A program made the position numbers and the translations under genes. The notes beneath the pieces were generated by a model. It saw only the letters and a list, made by a program, of their open reading frames with translations, had not been told where the DNA came from and ran no database searches. 64,000 nt of DNA from a virus: the IMG/VR virus record IMGVR_UViG_3300042564_004805, positions 64,001-128,000 of that record. One strand, 5' to 3'. Shown here piece after piece: positions 16,310 through 23,826 of this stretch; position 1 is the first letter of the stretch; each line of letters starts with the position of its first letter.

Positions 16310-17457
16310 AGAAACCAATGTGGCACCACGCGGCTGGTGTCCTGCACAATCTCTCGGGCACTGTCTCGAATGATGAGCCCAGCTGGCTTGTCTCCCACCA
16401 CCCAACTGCCAATCACAGCATGATGGCCATCTTGCTGGAACAGTCGCGCCCGCTGTTGGTAGATCCGGTGCCCGTGATACTTGCCCGCAGTGCTCGCTAC
16501 CTCGCGTCCATTGCTCACAATACTGATGTTGGCACCCTCACGGCTGAGCATGGGCTTAGCCACGTAGTCGCTGCCACCAGCTTCTGTTGAGGTCCAGTAG
16601 GCAGGCAGAATGTTGGGGTGATCCGGGAACATCTCGTGGAGCACAGGCAGAATGCCTTTGTTGCTCAGTATGCACTTCCAGATGGGTTCAATGATGCCGC
16701 TGACATCATTCCTTGTGTGCTGGCCAAACTCATCCGAGAACATCCACTCCCACGGATACAGCTTGAACCAATACTTGATGGGGCGATCTTCCAGGTCCAC
16801 AAACTGATTGTTGAGCCAGCCAATGTCGCCTAGGTTGATGAAGCGTGCATCAAGGCCAGCCTGTGTGGCCAGGTCCTGAAGATACACACAAGTCTGCCGC
16901 TCTTCCTCATTGTCCCCAAAGCCAGCAAAGTAAAAGGGCTCACCCGGTGGCATGAGCACGCGAATCTCAGTAAATCGCTCCACGAGGCGCTCATGTAGGC
17001 TGTTGAACTGATCTGCGCCACGGCGCTCGTCCTGTAGCCAAAACCACTGCATCATAGCCGACTCAATCACCATAGTGGGCGTGTCAGCGTTGTATTCCAG
17101 CATCTTGGGCGGACCCTTGCCGTCATAGGCGAAGTCAAATCGCCCATAGAGTGATGGGTCGTTCCGTGCCCAACTCCACTGGATGTAGTCGTGATAGTCA
17201 GCTGGGATGCCCATGCGCGTCATCAGCTCACGGTCATTGAACACTCGGTCCACAGCATCGAGGCAGCGAGCATGCACCTCTTCGGTAGCAGCTTCCAGCT
17301 CATCAATCTCGGCACTGGTGAACTCGTAGGCCACAGTCTCGTCCCAGTAGGTGCCATCTCCACCAGTGCTGGGGTTGCCACTTGTGTGAAACGTGAAGCC
17401 CACTTCCTCGGCACGCTCGCGCCAGTTGGGACGGGCCTGCATTGTGTGACGTCGCAT
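16306..17457 (-). CDS. glutathionylspermidine synthase-like ATP-grasp ligase (YgiC/YjfC family)
   Basis: 383 aa from the ATG at 17457, which has a strong AAGGAG ten bases upstream. Family features are YWDETVAYEF near residues 35-45, GRFDFAYDGKGPPKMLEYNADTPT, EPIWKCILSNKGILPVL, and the ATP-grasp C-terminal part YVAKPMLSREGANISIV followed by IGSWVVGDKPAGLIIRDS. These match E. coli YgiC/YjfC, ATP-grasp enzymes related to the synthetase half of GspSA but without the amidase. The true substrate of YgiC/YjfC is not known. It sits downstream of DUF1190 and DUF350 genes, exactly as in bacterial operons. Confidence 0.9.
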   Translation of the reverse strand: MRRHTMQARPNWRERAEEVGFTFHTSGNPSTGGDGTYWDETVAYEFTSAEIDELEAATEEVHARCLDAVDRVFNDRELMTRMGIPADYHDYIQWSWARNDPSLYGRFDFAYDGKGPPKMLEYNADTPTMVIESAMMQWFWLQDERRGADQFNSLHERLVERFTEIRVLMPPGEPFYFAGFGDNEEERQTCVYLQDLATQAGLDARFINLGDIGWLNNQFVDLEDRPIKYWFKLYPWEWMFSDEFGQHTRNDVSGIIEPIWKCILSNKGILPVLHEMFPDHPNILPAYWTSTEAGGSDYVAKPMLSREGANISIVSNGREVASTAGKYHGHRIYQQRARLFQQDGHHAVIGSWVVGDKPAGLIIRDSAREIVQDTSRVVPHWFL

Positions 17458-17479
17458 ATGATGTCTCCTTCTGAGCCTT

Positions 17480-17507
17480 ACTGTAGCAGAATTTTTGGGT
17501 TTGTCAA
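17480..17507 (-). promoter_or_regulatory. sigma-70 type promoter TTGACA-16-TACAGT before the YjfC-like gene
   Basis: On the minus strand, TTGACA (17502-17507) and TACAGT (17480-17485) are 16 bp apart, followed by AAGGAG and the ATG at 17457. The -35 overlaps the stop codon of the upstream DUF1190 gene, so each gene of the cassette can be read separately. Confidence 0.65.
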
Positions 17508-18220
17508 CCGCCGCCCGAGCTGCCCATACCAGCACCACTACCACCAAATCCACCGCGGCTAGCACTGCTGGTGCTCACAGCACTTGAGCCACTAGAGGGG
17601 ACACTCGCGCGGCTTACAGAGGTGGGCATAGTCCGGGCCACTGTGCCTGCACTGCTTGCAGCCGGAGCACCTGGAGAGGCGGGCTTTACATTCCATCCAG
17701 CGCGGGCTGCGCCCTGGTTCATGCCACTGCCCAAGCGCCCGCTGTCATAACTCGAGCCGCCTCCGTAGTAGTTTCCTACCATAACTGGTGTAGTGGCCCC
17801 ACCGCCGCCGTGGTAACCACCAGCCATCACTCGACGATCTTCGCGCTCTCGGGCATTTGTAGGGCTGTTGTAGCCTTGAAAGTAAACCGGCCGAGTATCT
17901 GCTGTCATGCGTCCTGCCATGAAGCCAACCATGGCTGGTAGCCAAATGTTGCCCGAATTTCCCGGTCCAGTTACCGACGTGCAACGCTCGTGTCCACGAG
18001 CAATACAGCTTTGCTCGTCATTGTATTTCGGCGCTGTAGACACATGATCGCTCATGGCCTTGTACCAGCGATCATCACAATTTGTGCCTCCCATGCTCTT
18101 GCATTGGTCAGCACTCTCGTAGATGGGATCACCATCCTTGGGCTTGTCATCACAAGCTGTGAGGCTGATGGCGCTTACTGAGCCCAACAGCACTAGAGCA
18201 ATTTTTTGACTGTGTCGCAT
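17504..18220 (-). CDS. DUF1190 lipoprotein (YgiB/YjfM family)
   Basis: 238 aa with a type II signal peptide: MRHSQKIALVLLGSVSAISLTAC, lipobox L-T-A-C with Cys23. The mature part has the family's paired Cys motifs (ADQCKSMGGTNCDDRW and EQSCIARGHERCTSV), then WLPAMVGFMAGR and PVYFQGY, then a low-complexity Gly/Ser tail ending in GGG. These are the hallmarks of DUF1190 (YgiB/YjfM) proteins, anchored in the outer or inner membrane. It lies between the DUF350 and ATP-grasp genes, with its own promoter and AGGAG ribosome-binding site. A lipoprotein gene in a lytic-phage background is unusual. Confidence 0.88.
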   Translation of the reverse strand: MRHSQKIALVLLGSVSAISLTACDDKPKDGDPIYESADQCKSMGGTNCDDRWYKAMSDHVSTAPKYNDEQSCIARGHERCTSVTGPGNSGNIWLPAMVGFMAGRMTADTRPVYFQGYNSPTNAREREDRRVMAGGYHGGGGATTPVMVGNYYGGGSSYDSGRLGSGMNQGAARAGWNVKPASPGAPAASSAGTVARTMPTSVSRASVPSSGSSAVSTSSASRGGFGGSGAGMGSSGGG

Positions 18221-18237
18221 GTGTGTCTCCTGCGAGG

Positions 18238-18265
18238 ACTATAGCAGGTTTAAGGAAAGTGTCAA
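18238..18265 (-). promoter_or_regulatory. sigma-70 type promoter TTGACA-16-TATAGT before the DUF1190 gene
   Basis: TTGACA (18260-18265) and TATAGT (18238-18243) on the minus strand are 16 bp apart, followed by AGGAG and the ATG at 18220. This is a strong match to a host housekeeping promoter, suggesting early expression. Confidence 0.75.
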
Positions 18266-18267
18266 GC

Positions 18268-18666
18268 TTAGTAGGTGAAGCAGGCTGCCTGTAGGATACC
18301 AACAGCCAGGCTGCTGGTACCCAACATGATTGCATCAGCCATGCAGCGGTCAACTGCAATACTGCGCTGTAGGTTGCCAAACACCCAGTTCATGATCTCC
18401 CACATTAGGAGTTGCATAGCCAGTGCCACAGCACACCAAATGACCTTGTCAAGCCAACCAGTGCTGTAGATGATCACAGAGGCCATAGCTACTGTCATGC
18501 CCAGCAGGGTGCCAGCAAAACTCAGTGCTGCGGCTGTGTTCCCTTCTCGGATGAGTTGGATCTCATCATAGGGCGTGATCCGGATGTAGATGTAGAGGCT
18601 GATGACAATCATCACAAGGCTGCTGCCAAAATACAGCAGGAAGTTGGGCAGGGTAGCTAGTAGCAT
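18268..18666 (-). CDS. DUF350 membrane protein (YjfL family)
   Basis: 132 aa with four predicted membrane helices (around residues 5-28, 45-67, 70-95 and 110-130). The motifs EGNTAAALSFAGTLLGMTVAMAS and MLGTSSLAVGILQAACFTY are the family's internal-repeat pattern; DUF350 proteins carry a duplicated two-helix unit. In enterobacteria yjfL lies with yjfM (DUF1190) and yjfC (ATP-grasp), the same three families found here in the same order. AAGGAAACCC precedes the ATG. Biochemical function of the family is not established; a channel-like or stress-related envelope role is only a guess. Confidence 0.88.
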   Translation of the reverse strand: MLLATLPNFLLYFGSSLVMIVISLYIYIRITPYDEIQLIREGNTAAALSFAGTLLGMTVAMASVIIYSTGWLDKVIWCAVALAMQLLMWEIMNWVFGNLQRSIAVDRCMADAIMLGTSSLAVGILQAACFTY

Positions 18667-18682
18667 CTCTGGGTTTCCTTTT

Positions 18683-18943
18683 TCAGAAAAATGTCAAAAT
18701 AACCTGGGCAGCCACGCCAGGGTCCACGATCACCACACTGTCTCTATTGTTGAGCCAGCCGTTGGGACTGCGAGCATGGCAGTAATACCACCGACTGCCT
18801 TGATTGTGGGGTCCATGGCTGCGTCCCAGGGTACTCTTGCATAGCACCATAATGGGCTTGAGCTCAGCACGCCTTTCCTTGGCATTTGTTGCAGTGCTGA
18901 AAAATATCCAGCCTGGGCTCTTGGGCAGTTTCTCATACTTCAT
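18683..18943 (-). CDS. unknown small protein overlapping the DNA ligase stop
   Basis: 86 aa from the ATG that overlaps the ligase stop codon (TAATG). No recognised domain. It has features of a small alpha/beta domain: SPGWIFFSTATNAKE, GSRWYYCHARSPNGWLNNRD and a hydrophobic C-terminus (AAQVILTFF). It is tightly coupled to the ligase, so a role in DNA metabolism is possible but not shown. Confidence 0.6.
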   Translation of the reverse strand: MKYEKLPKSPGWIFFSTATNAKERRAELKPIMVLCKSTLGRSHGPHNQGSRWYYCHARSPNGWLNNRDSVVIVDPGVAAQVILTFF

Positions 18944-20292
18944 TAGATCTTCTCGCCTGGGGCCCAGCCACGCCAACGCTCAAAGCGAGGAAAGCGCAGG
19001 CTATACGTGTCACCGTTCTCACTCTTGGAGATGAGATCTGCTCGTATCTCACCAATACGCCCAACTGCCTTTTTCCGGTGCTTCCAGATCACATCACGAT
19101 CCTCGTCGCTCCAGCCGCTGCCTACACTAACCGAGATCACTCGTCCTTGATCCTCGCCACCAAACTCCACAGCACCCATGGTGTGTTCATACTTGGTGCC
19201 AGGTTTACCTGGAACAACAGCAGTTACCTCAAGGTCTACAAAAATAAATGGTTTTGTCTTCAACCAATTTGAGCTTCGCTTGCACTTGTAAGGAGCCCCG
19301 GGATCCTTCACCATGATTCCTTCTACGCCACTGTCAAGTGCCTCGCGGTTGAACTCGCTGAGGCGAGCCTGCCCCTCCTCTGTGTCTAGGTCAATTTCCA
19401 CCTTGGGCACAACACTGACCTGGTCCTTGGTAGCAGACTTCAGGAGCGGTTCCAGCTCACACAGTGCGAGGTGACGATCACGCTGCGAGACCTTGTATTC
19501 GCCCTTGAGAAATGCACTCAAGGGCACAATGTCAAACAGTGCAAGATGTGCATCAGAAGTGTCAACGTTCTTCTTGCGCTTGAACTGCTTCATCATAGCC
19601 TGAAAGCTGGCAGACACAACCTCCCCATCCAGCACAACGCTTTCAGTTAGTTGGGGCAAGAGTGTAGCCAGCGCCTCAGTTAGTTGAGGGAAGTTATTGT
19701 TGATGTGGCCATTCCGGCTGTATTGGATTACTTCGCCAGTAGCCTTGTTCAACACAGTGAGCAACCTTGCTCCATCCAGCTTGAAGTCGCACAGCTTCTT
19801 GCCCCGCATGTCATTGGGGTGATCGTCACTGTCCTTGGCCAGCTGGCAAGTGAACACTGGCACAGTGTAAGCTTTGGCGTCTTTGCCGAGCTTGCCTAGC
19901 ACCTTGTTGATGGTGGTCTCACTCAGGCCGCACTTGAAGTCCTTGAGTAGCACGCGCCTATACCAATTGTTCCACTCGTGCGTGTTGCAGCTTTCAGCAG
20001 CTTCCAACACAGCGTCACGAGCATCATGCCCGGTAAGCTTGCGATTCTTCAGTGCATCTGCGAGAGTTTTGAAGTGTGCAAACGTGTAGCTGCCCGCAGC
20101 TGGTCCCTGCTCAGTATCATCAATAAGCGGAACCTTCTTGATGCCAAAGGTCACGAGCGCATCAAACGCCAGCATTGCACCTTTAAAAAAGTCTGTGATG
20201 CCCAGCTTCCAAGCCTGCTCAACAATCGCTTCCTTGTCCAGCCGACTGTTGGTGGCTTCTAGTGCAACAATTACGTCAGCTGCGGTTTGCAT
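18943..20292 (-). CDS. 30: ATP-dependent DNA ligase (T4 gp30-like)
   Basis: 449 aa. Adenylation motif I is KLDGAR with the catalytic Lys at about residue 171. Further nucleotidyltransferase motifs are YSRNGH, VVLDGEVV, GVEGIMVKDP and SNWLKTKPF, followed by an OB-fold region ending in WRGWAPGEKI. The N-terminal helical domain (residues 1-140) is similar in size to that of T4 gp30. It seals nicks between Okazaki fragments and during repair or recombination. It is transcribed from its own strong promoter (20319-20346) and is translationally coupled to the small gene downstream. Confidence 0.93.
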   Translation of the reverse strand: MQTAADVIVALEATNSRLDKEAIVEQAWKLGITDFFKGAMLAFDALVTFGIKKVPLIDDTEQGPAAGSYTFAHFKTLADALKNRKLTGHDARDAVLEAAESCNTHEWNNWYRRVLLKDFKCGLSETTINKVLGKLGKDAKAYTVPVFTCQLAKDSDDHPNDMRGKKLCDFKLDGARLLTVLNKATGEVIQYSRNGHINNNFPQLTEALATLLPQLTESVVLDGEVVSASFQAMMKQFKRKKNVDTSDAHLALFDIVPLSAFLKGEYKVSQRDRHLALCELEPLLKSATKDQVSVVPKVEIDLDTEEGQARLSEFNREALDSGVEGIMVKDPGAPYKCKRSSNWLKTKPFIFVDLEVTAVVPGKPGTKYEHTMGAVEFGGEDQGRVISVSVGSGWSDEDRDVIWKHRKKAVGRIGEIRADLISKSENGDTYSLRFPRFERWRGWAPGEKI

Positions 20293-20318
20293 ACGCTCTC
20301 TTCCCTCTTTGTCAGCAC

Positions 20319-20346
20319 ACTATACAGCAGTGTGTGCGGGAGTCAA
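20319..20346 (-). promoter_or_regulatory. sigma-70 type promoter TTGACT-16-TATAGT before DNA ligase
   Basis: TTGACT (20341-20346) and TATAGT (20319-20324) on the minus strand are 16 bp apart and precede the ligase ATG at 20292 by about 26 nt. The -35 hexamer lies inside one arm of a 12-bp hairpin. Confidence 0.7.
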
Positions 20347-20369
20347 CACCAAATTGTGACTCCCGCACA
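20333..20369. terminator. 12-bp hairpin between a small gene and the ligase promoter
   Basis: TGTGCGGGAGTC and GACTCCCGCACA form a perfect 12-bp stem with a 13-nt loop. It lies 5 nt past the stop of the 64-aa gene on the minus strand, the usual place for a terminator, but no U-tract follows. One arm includes the -35 of the ligase promoter, so an operator-type palindrome is the alternative. Confidence 0.45.
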
Positions 20370-20373
20370 AAAT

Positions 20374-20568
20374 TTAGGCTGCTAGGCGCAGGTAGCCATA
20401 TTTGCGAAGCAGTGTTTCCAGCGGCTGCTCATTTACCACCAGTCGACCCTTTTCGTTCACTGTCACTGAGCCCACACCGCGGAGGTTGTTTTCATCTTCG
20501 CCATACACAACTCGATCACCAATGTTGGCCACAAAGCCCCGACGAGGTTCAGCAGAATAAATTACCAT
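20374..20568 (-). CDS. small early protein of unknown function
   Basis: 64 aa, with AAGGAGAGACTCAA before the ATG and a near-perfect sigma-70 promoter upstream, so it is very likely expressed early. The sequence (RRGFVANIGDRVVYGEDENNLRGVGSV, TLLRKYGYLRLAA) looks like a small beta-barrel followed by a helix. Small, strongly expressed early phage proteins often target a host enzyme, but nothing here identifies a partner. Confidence 0.7.
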   Translation of the reverse strand: MVIYSAEPRRGFVANIGDRVVYGEDENNLRGVGSVTVNEKGRLVVNEQPLETLLRKYGYLRLAA

Positions 20569-20603
20569 TTGAGTCTCTCCTTTGTGTGTTTGTAGTGTAT
20601 CTG

Positions 20604-20632
20604 TATATAGCGCGTAGTTTTTGTGCTGTCAA
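20604..20632 (-). promoter_or_regulatory. strong sigma-70 type promoter TTGACA-17-TATATA
   Basis: On the minus strand TTGACA (20627-20632) and TATATA (20604-20609) have the optimal 17-bp spacing. It drives the 64-aa early gene starting at 20568. Confidence 0.8.
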
Positions 20633-20665
20633 CACCCTGCCAGTCAAAAACGTTTCAAAGAGTTA

Positions 20666-21205
20666 TCAATTTTTGTTCAGTTTCCGATCACACTCCTTAT
20701 ATACACGAAGTGCCTCAGCATATAGACCTGGATCAGCATCCGCCAGCACCTCTAGGAGAGCACGCTTCTCTCGAAGCCATACTACAGCGAAACCTGGGTC
20801 ATTGTCAACAATACTCTCAGCATTATCAATAAGATCTGCAAGCTTGATGTTCCGAGCCTCTGTGCTAGCTAGCTTGGTGTGCTCCAGGTCTAGAGCTTTG
20901 CGTGCTCGCCGGTTCCCATCTTCAGGCCGACTAACATCAGTTAGCATCTCCACGAGGTGATACACATTGTTACCAAACAGGTCACGAATCAGTTCAAGGT
21001 CCACATTGGTGTCCTCAACTGCGTCGTGAAGCCAGGCGGCAGCACGCATCTCATCCGAGACAGGGGCCTGGCTGAACTTGTCCAAGGTAGCCACCACACG
21101 CTCGCAGTGTGTCCAGTAAGGTGCATCTGAATACTTGCGTCGCTGTCCCACAGCAGAGTGAGCAGCAATTGAGAAGATCTTTGCACTGTGAACTAGATCA
21201 CTCAT
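20666..21205 (-). CDS. HD-domain (p)ppGpp hydrolase-like protein
   Basis: 179 aa from the ATG at 21205, which overlaps the upstream stop (CTATGAGTGA). The HD-superfamily signature is complete: RRKYSDAPYWTHCERV (first His), AAAWLHDAVEDT (His-Asp plus E-D), and NIKLADLIDNAESIV (final Asp). The spacing and the H-D-x-x-E-D-T motif match the hydrolase half of RelA/SpoT and the small alarmone hydrolases (MESH1 type). There is no synthetase domain. A phage enzyme of this type could remove (p)ppGpp and keep the host out of the stringent response. Other HD phosphohydrolases remain possible. Confidence 0.8.
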   Translation of the reverse strand: MSDLVHSAKIFSIAAHSAVGQRRKYSDAPYWTHCERVVATLDKFSQAPVSDEMRAAAWLHDAVEDTNVDLELIRDLFGNNVYHLVEMLTDVSRPEDGNRRARKALDLEHTKLASTEARNIKLADLIDNAESIVDNDPGFAVVWLREKRALLEVLADADPGLYAEALRVYKECDRKLNKN

Positions 21206-21557
21206 AGCCAAACCTTTCGTAATATCCGGCGCCTGTTTGACGCCAAAGTTGATCCACATATGCTTCAAGGGCTTCAACACTAGCGCAATGCGCGTCATTG
21301 AGCACAATGACCCGAATCAACGCTGCACAATCGCTGGTGTATAGATGCACTTCCGGCTCATAAGTGAGTTGCGCACCCGGATAGCCAGGCACATTCTTCC
21401 AGTTGTACTGGATCACATCGATGAAATAACGAATGCCCTTTTCATCTGACACACGCTTTTGATACCCGTATTGGTTGAACTCTGGATCAAGTCGGGAAGG
21501 AAGAGGATTAGGAAACCTCTTGTAGCCACTCTCAACCAAAGCTTCCTGAGTCAGCAT
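21198..21557 (-). CDS. unknown phage protein co-transcribed with the HD hydrolase
   Basis: 119 aa, no family I can name. Tyr- and Asn-rich with an alpha/beta look (GIRYFIDVIQYNWKNVPGYPG, EPEVHLYTSDCAALIRVIV, EALEAYVDQLWRQTGAGYYERFGYE). The GGAGG ribosome-binding site and strong promoter upstream make it a well-expressed first gene of a two-gene unit with the HD protein, whose start it overlaps. Confidence 0.65.
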   Translation of the reverse strand: MLTQEALVESGYKRFPNPLPSRLDPEFNQYGYQKRVSDEKGIRYFIDVIQYNWKNVPGYPGAQLTYEPEVHLYTSDCAALIRVIVLNDAHCASVEALEAYVDQLWRQTGAGYYERFGYE

Positions 21558-21580
21558 ATGTGCCTCCTGTTATGGAGCTC

Positions 21581-21608
21581 ATAATAGCTGACTCAGGAAA
21601 AATGTCAA
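21581..21608 (-). promoter_or_regulatory. sigma-70 type promoter TTGACA-16-TATTAT
   Basis: TTGACA (21603-21608) and TATTAT (21581-21586) on the minus strand are 16 bp apart and precede GGAGG and the ATG at 21557. It sits in the short gap downstream of the RfbH-type gene. Confidence 0.75.
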
Positions 21609-21616
21609 CAGGAGAT

Positions 21617-22921
21617 TTAGCTTGTGGCTCGCTGCACCACTGAAGCGATGTAGTCGCACATACCCTCTGTGATTGTGGGACTGCAACCCAGGAAAAACAC
21701 GCGGTCGAGCACCAAGTTGGCATTGGAATAATCTCGATAGTCACCGAGATGGCGATACCCAGGATGCACTAGGATATTGCCAGCAAAATAATTTCTGGTT
21801 TGAATCCTATTTCCCTCTAGGAAGCTCACAAGGTGCTCTTTCTGTTCTTTGCTTTCACAAATCACAGGCACACCGAACCAACTGGTCTCGGCTTCTCTTC
21901 GCTCATTCACCACACGCACCCCCGGCACAGTTTCTAAAATATCTTGGATGCGAGTTTTGTTGATACGGCGAAGAGCGTGTATCTTTTCCCATTTTTTCAG
22001 CTGAACTAAGCCAACTCCACCTTGCATGTCTAGTGGCTTGAGATTATAGCCCATGTTGCTGAACAAATATTTGTGGTCCATGACCGTGTCATACTCTTGG
22101 ATCCACTTTTTGAACCTCTCGCCACACATGCCACACTGAATGAGATTTTGTGCCCCCACACAATGGCAGTCGCGACCCCACCAGCTGATGCTCCGTGCCA
22201 GGGTGACGATCTCTTTACTCTTGCTGCTCACCATACCGCCTTCCATGGTGCAGAGATGGTGTGCTGGATAAAAGCTACAAGATGCTGCCACACTGAAGTC
22301 GGTGAGATACTGTCCTCGCCACTTGCTGCCTAGGCTGTCACAGTTGTCTGAGATGAGCTGGAGCTTGTGCCGGGCTGCAATCTCTTGAATCCTATCAAAG
22401 TCATAGGGATTGCCCAACACGGGACTGCTGAACACCGCAACCGTTTTTGATGTGATTTTTGACTCCAGTTGTGTCAAATCCCAGTTGAGATCAGAGAAGT
22501 CAATGTCCACAAAAACTGGCTTGAGATTGTTTTGTACAATGGGAGCAATAGTAGTGGGGAAGCCACACACACAAACCAAAATCTCGCTGTCGTCACTCCA
22601 CCCAAAACTCTTTTTCAGTGCTGCAATCATTGCGAGATTGGCCGAGCTCCCGCTGTTTACCATCACATTATGGGGTAGATTGAACTTTTCGCCAAAACCC
22701 TTTTCAAAGCGAGCAACCTTTTCACCACTGCTCAACCATTTGCCCTTCAATATGCTGTGCATCATTTCGGCAATTTCATCTTGATCCCAGTAGGGACCAG
22801 AATAATAAACAGTGGATTTACCAGGTTCAAAATCACCTGAGTTGGCCATGTAAGGAAACAAATTGGGTTCTTCATTACCAACTTGGTTAAGAAAATCTTG
22901 TATGTGGGCGCGAATGCTCAT
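21617..22921 (-). CDS. rfbH: RfbH-type CDP-4-keto-6-deoxyglucose 3-dehydrase (DegT/AHBA family)
   Basis: 434 aa, PLP-fold sugar enzyme. NSGSSANL and VFVDID are the DegT/DnrJ cofactor-binding motifs. At the place of the Schiff-base Lys the sequence reads SFYPAHHLCTMEGG, with His instead of Lys, the hallmark of the PMP-dependent dehydrases RfbH/E1 and ColD. The Cys cluster WGRDCHC...CGMCGERF fits the [2Fe-2S] ligands of RfbH, which favours RfbH over ColD. The reaction removes the 3-hydroxyl on the way to 3,6-dideoxyhexoses. It lies just downstream of an epimerase gene. No reductase partner (RfbI/E3) is visible in the window. Confidence 0.85.
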   Translation of the reverse strand: MSIRAHIQDFLNQVGNEEPNLFPYMANSGDFEPGKSTVYYSGPYWDQDEIAEMMHSILKGKWLSSGEKVARFEKGFGEKFNLPHNVMVNSGSSANLAMIAALKKSFGWSDDSEILVCVCGFPTTIAPIVQNNLKPVFVDIDFSDLNWDLTQLESKITSKTVAVFSSPVLGNPYDFDRIQEIAARHKLQLISDNCDSLGSKWRGQYLTDFSVAASCSFYPAHHLCTMEGGMVSSKSKEIVTLARSISWWGRDCHCVGAQNLIQCGMCGERFKKWIQEYDTVMDHKYLFSNMGYNLKPLDMQGGVGLVQLKKWEKIHALRRINKTRIQDILETVPGVRVVNERREAETSWFGVPVICESKEQKEHLVSFLEGNRIQTRNYFAGNILVHPGYRHLGDYRDYSNANLVLDRVFFLGCSPTITEGMCDYIASVVQRATS

Positions 22922-22942
22922 GAAAAACTCAAGGCCTTTTTG

Positions 22943-23788
22943 TTAAGAGTGTGTGGAAATGCTGCGGATAAGATCAGTTAAGCCTTGTGTCAAACACACT
23001 TGAGGCGCAAACCCCAAACTTTGAAGCAGGGTCGTATCAAGCCAAAAATCTCGACTTTGTATTTTTTGATGAAATTCAGGTGTTGGTATGCCATTGATCT
23101 GAGATCTACTATTTGTTAGATGGGCAGATATGTCAATCACATCACGCAATAGCGTGGCATGCCCTGAGCCAATGTTGTAGATAGTGTTGAGCTCACCTTT
23201 TTCAAGCACCAAGCTGATGGCTCTTACTGCGTCGTCAATATAGAGTAAGTCTCTGTAAACCATACCATTCTCATACAAGTCAATGGGTTTGTTATGATAC
23301 AATTGTGAGACCATGTGTTGGATAGCGTTTTTCTTTGTGCTTGCTCCAGCGTCTCCTGGCCCATAAATGTTAGACAAACGCAGGATACGATACTTGACGC
23401 CAAAGGTGTTGCACCAGCTCATCAAGAGCTGCTCTGCTGTTCTCTTGGTAATGCTGTAAAATCCCCGAGGATCACAATGCGCAGTTTCAGGAACAGGTAA
23501 TTGTGTATGACTTCCATACACAAACCAAGATGACACAAAATTGAAAACAACATCTGGTTGATTGCAGTGTTGTAGGGTCTCCATCAATACATTTAAATTT
23601 GTATTGATGTCCTTGTGCAGGTCACTGAATACATTATAATTGTCAGTTGTAGAGATGAGATACAGTATGTTGTTTGTGGGAGGAGTTCGGGAATTTCGAG
23701 GAACACCTATGCATTTGTGTTGGGTTTTTTGAACAAATGCACTGCCCACAAATCCTGTGGCCCCAAAAACTGAAATTGCTGTTTCCAT
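22943..23788 (-). CDS. NAD(P)-dependent sugar epimerase/dehydratase (extended SDR)
   Basis: 281 aa. The N-terminal Rossmann motif is ISVFGATGFVGSAF (G-x-x-G-x-x-G), the active site is FYSITKRTAEQLL (Y-x-x-x-K), and there are NIYGPGD and YRDLLYIDDAVRAI, all typical of nucleotide-sugar epimerases, dehydratases or reductases. Next to the RfbH-type enzyme it may carry out the following reduction or epimerisation of a dideoxysugar, as in abequose, paratose or tyvelose synthesis. The exact product cannot be told from sequence alone. Confidence 0.88.
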   Translation of the reverse strand: METAISVFGATGFVGSAFVQKTQHKCIGVPRNSRTPPTNNILYLISTTDNYNVFSDLHKDINTNLNVLMETLQHCNQPDVVFNFVSSWFVYGSHTQLPVPETAHCDPRGFYSITKRTAEQLLMSWCNTFGVKYRILRLSNIYGPGDAGASTKKNAIQHMVSQLYHNKPIDLYENGMVYRDLLYIDDAVRAISLVLEKGELNTIYNIGSGHATLLRDVIDISAHLTNSRSQINGIPTPEFHQKIQSRDFWLDTTLLQSLGFAPQVCLTQGLTDLIRSISTHS

Positions 23789-23826
23789 GCATTATATTTG
23801 TGCACAGAAACAGCAATGTCAATTTG

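Noticed and set aside
18691-18696. TTGACA before the DUF350 gene as a -35 element
   Set aside because: It lies in the coding end of the preceding gene and no -10 hexamer is found at 15-19 bp.
23789-23826. TTGACA and TATAAT before the SDR gene
   Set aside because: The spacer is 20 bp and the -10 lies only 2 nt from the ATG, so a functional promoter is unlikely.
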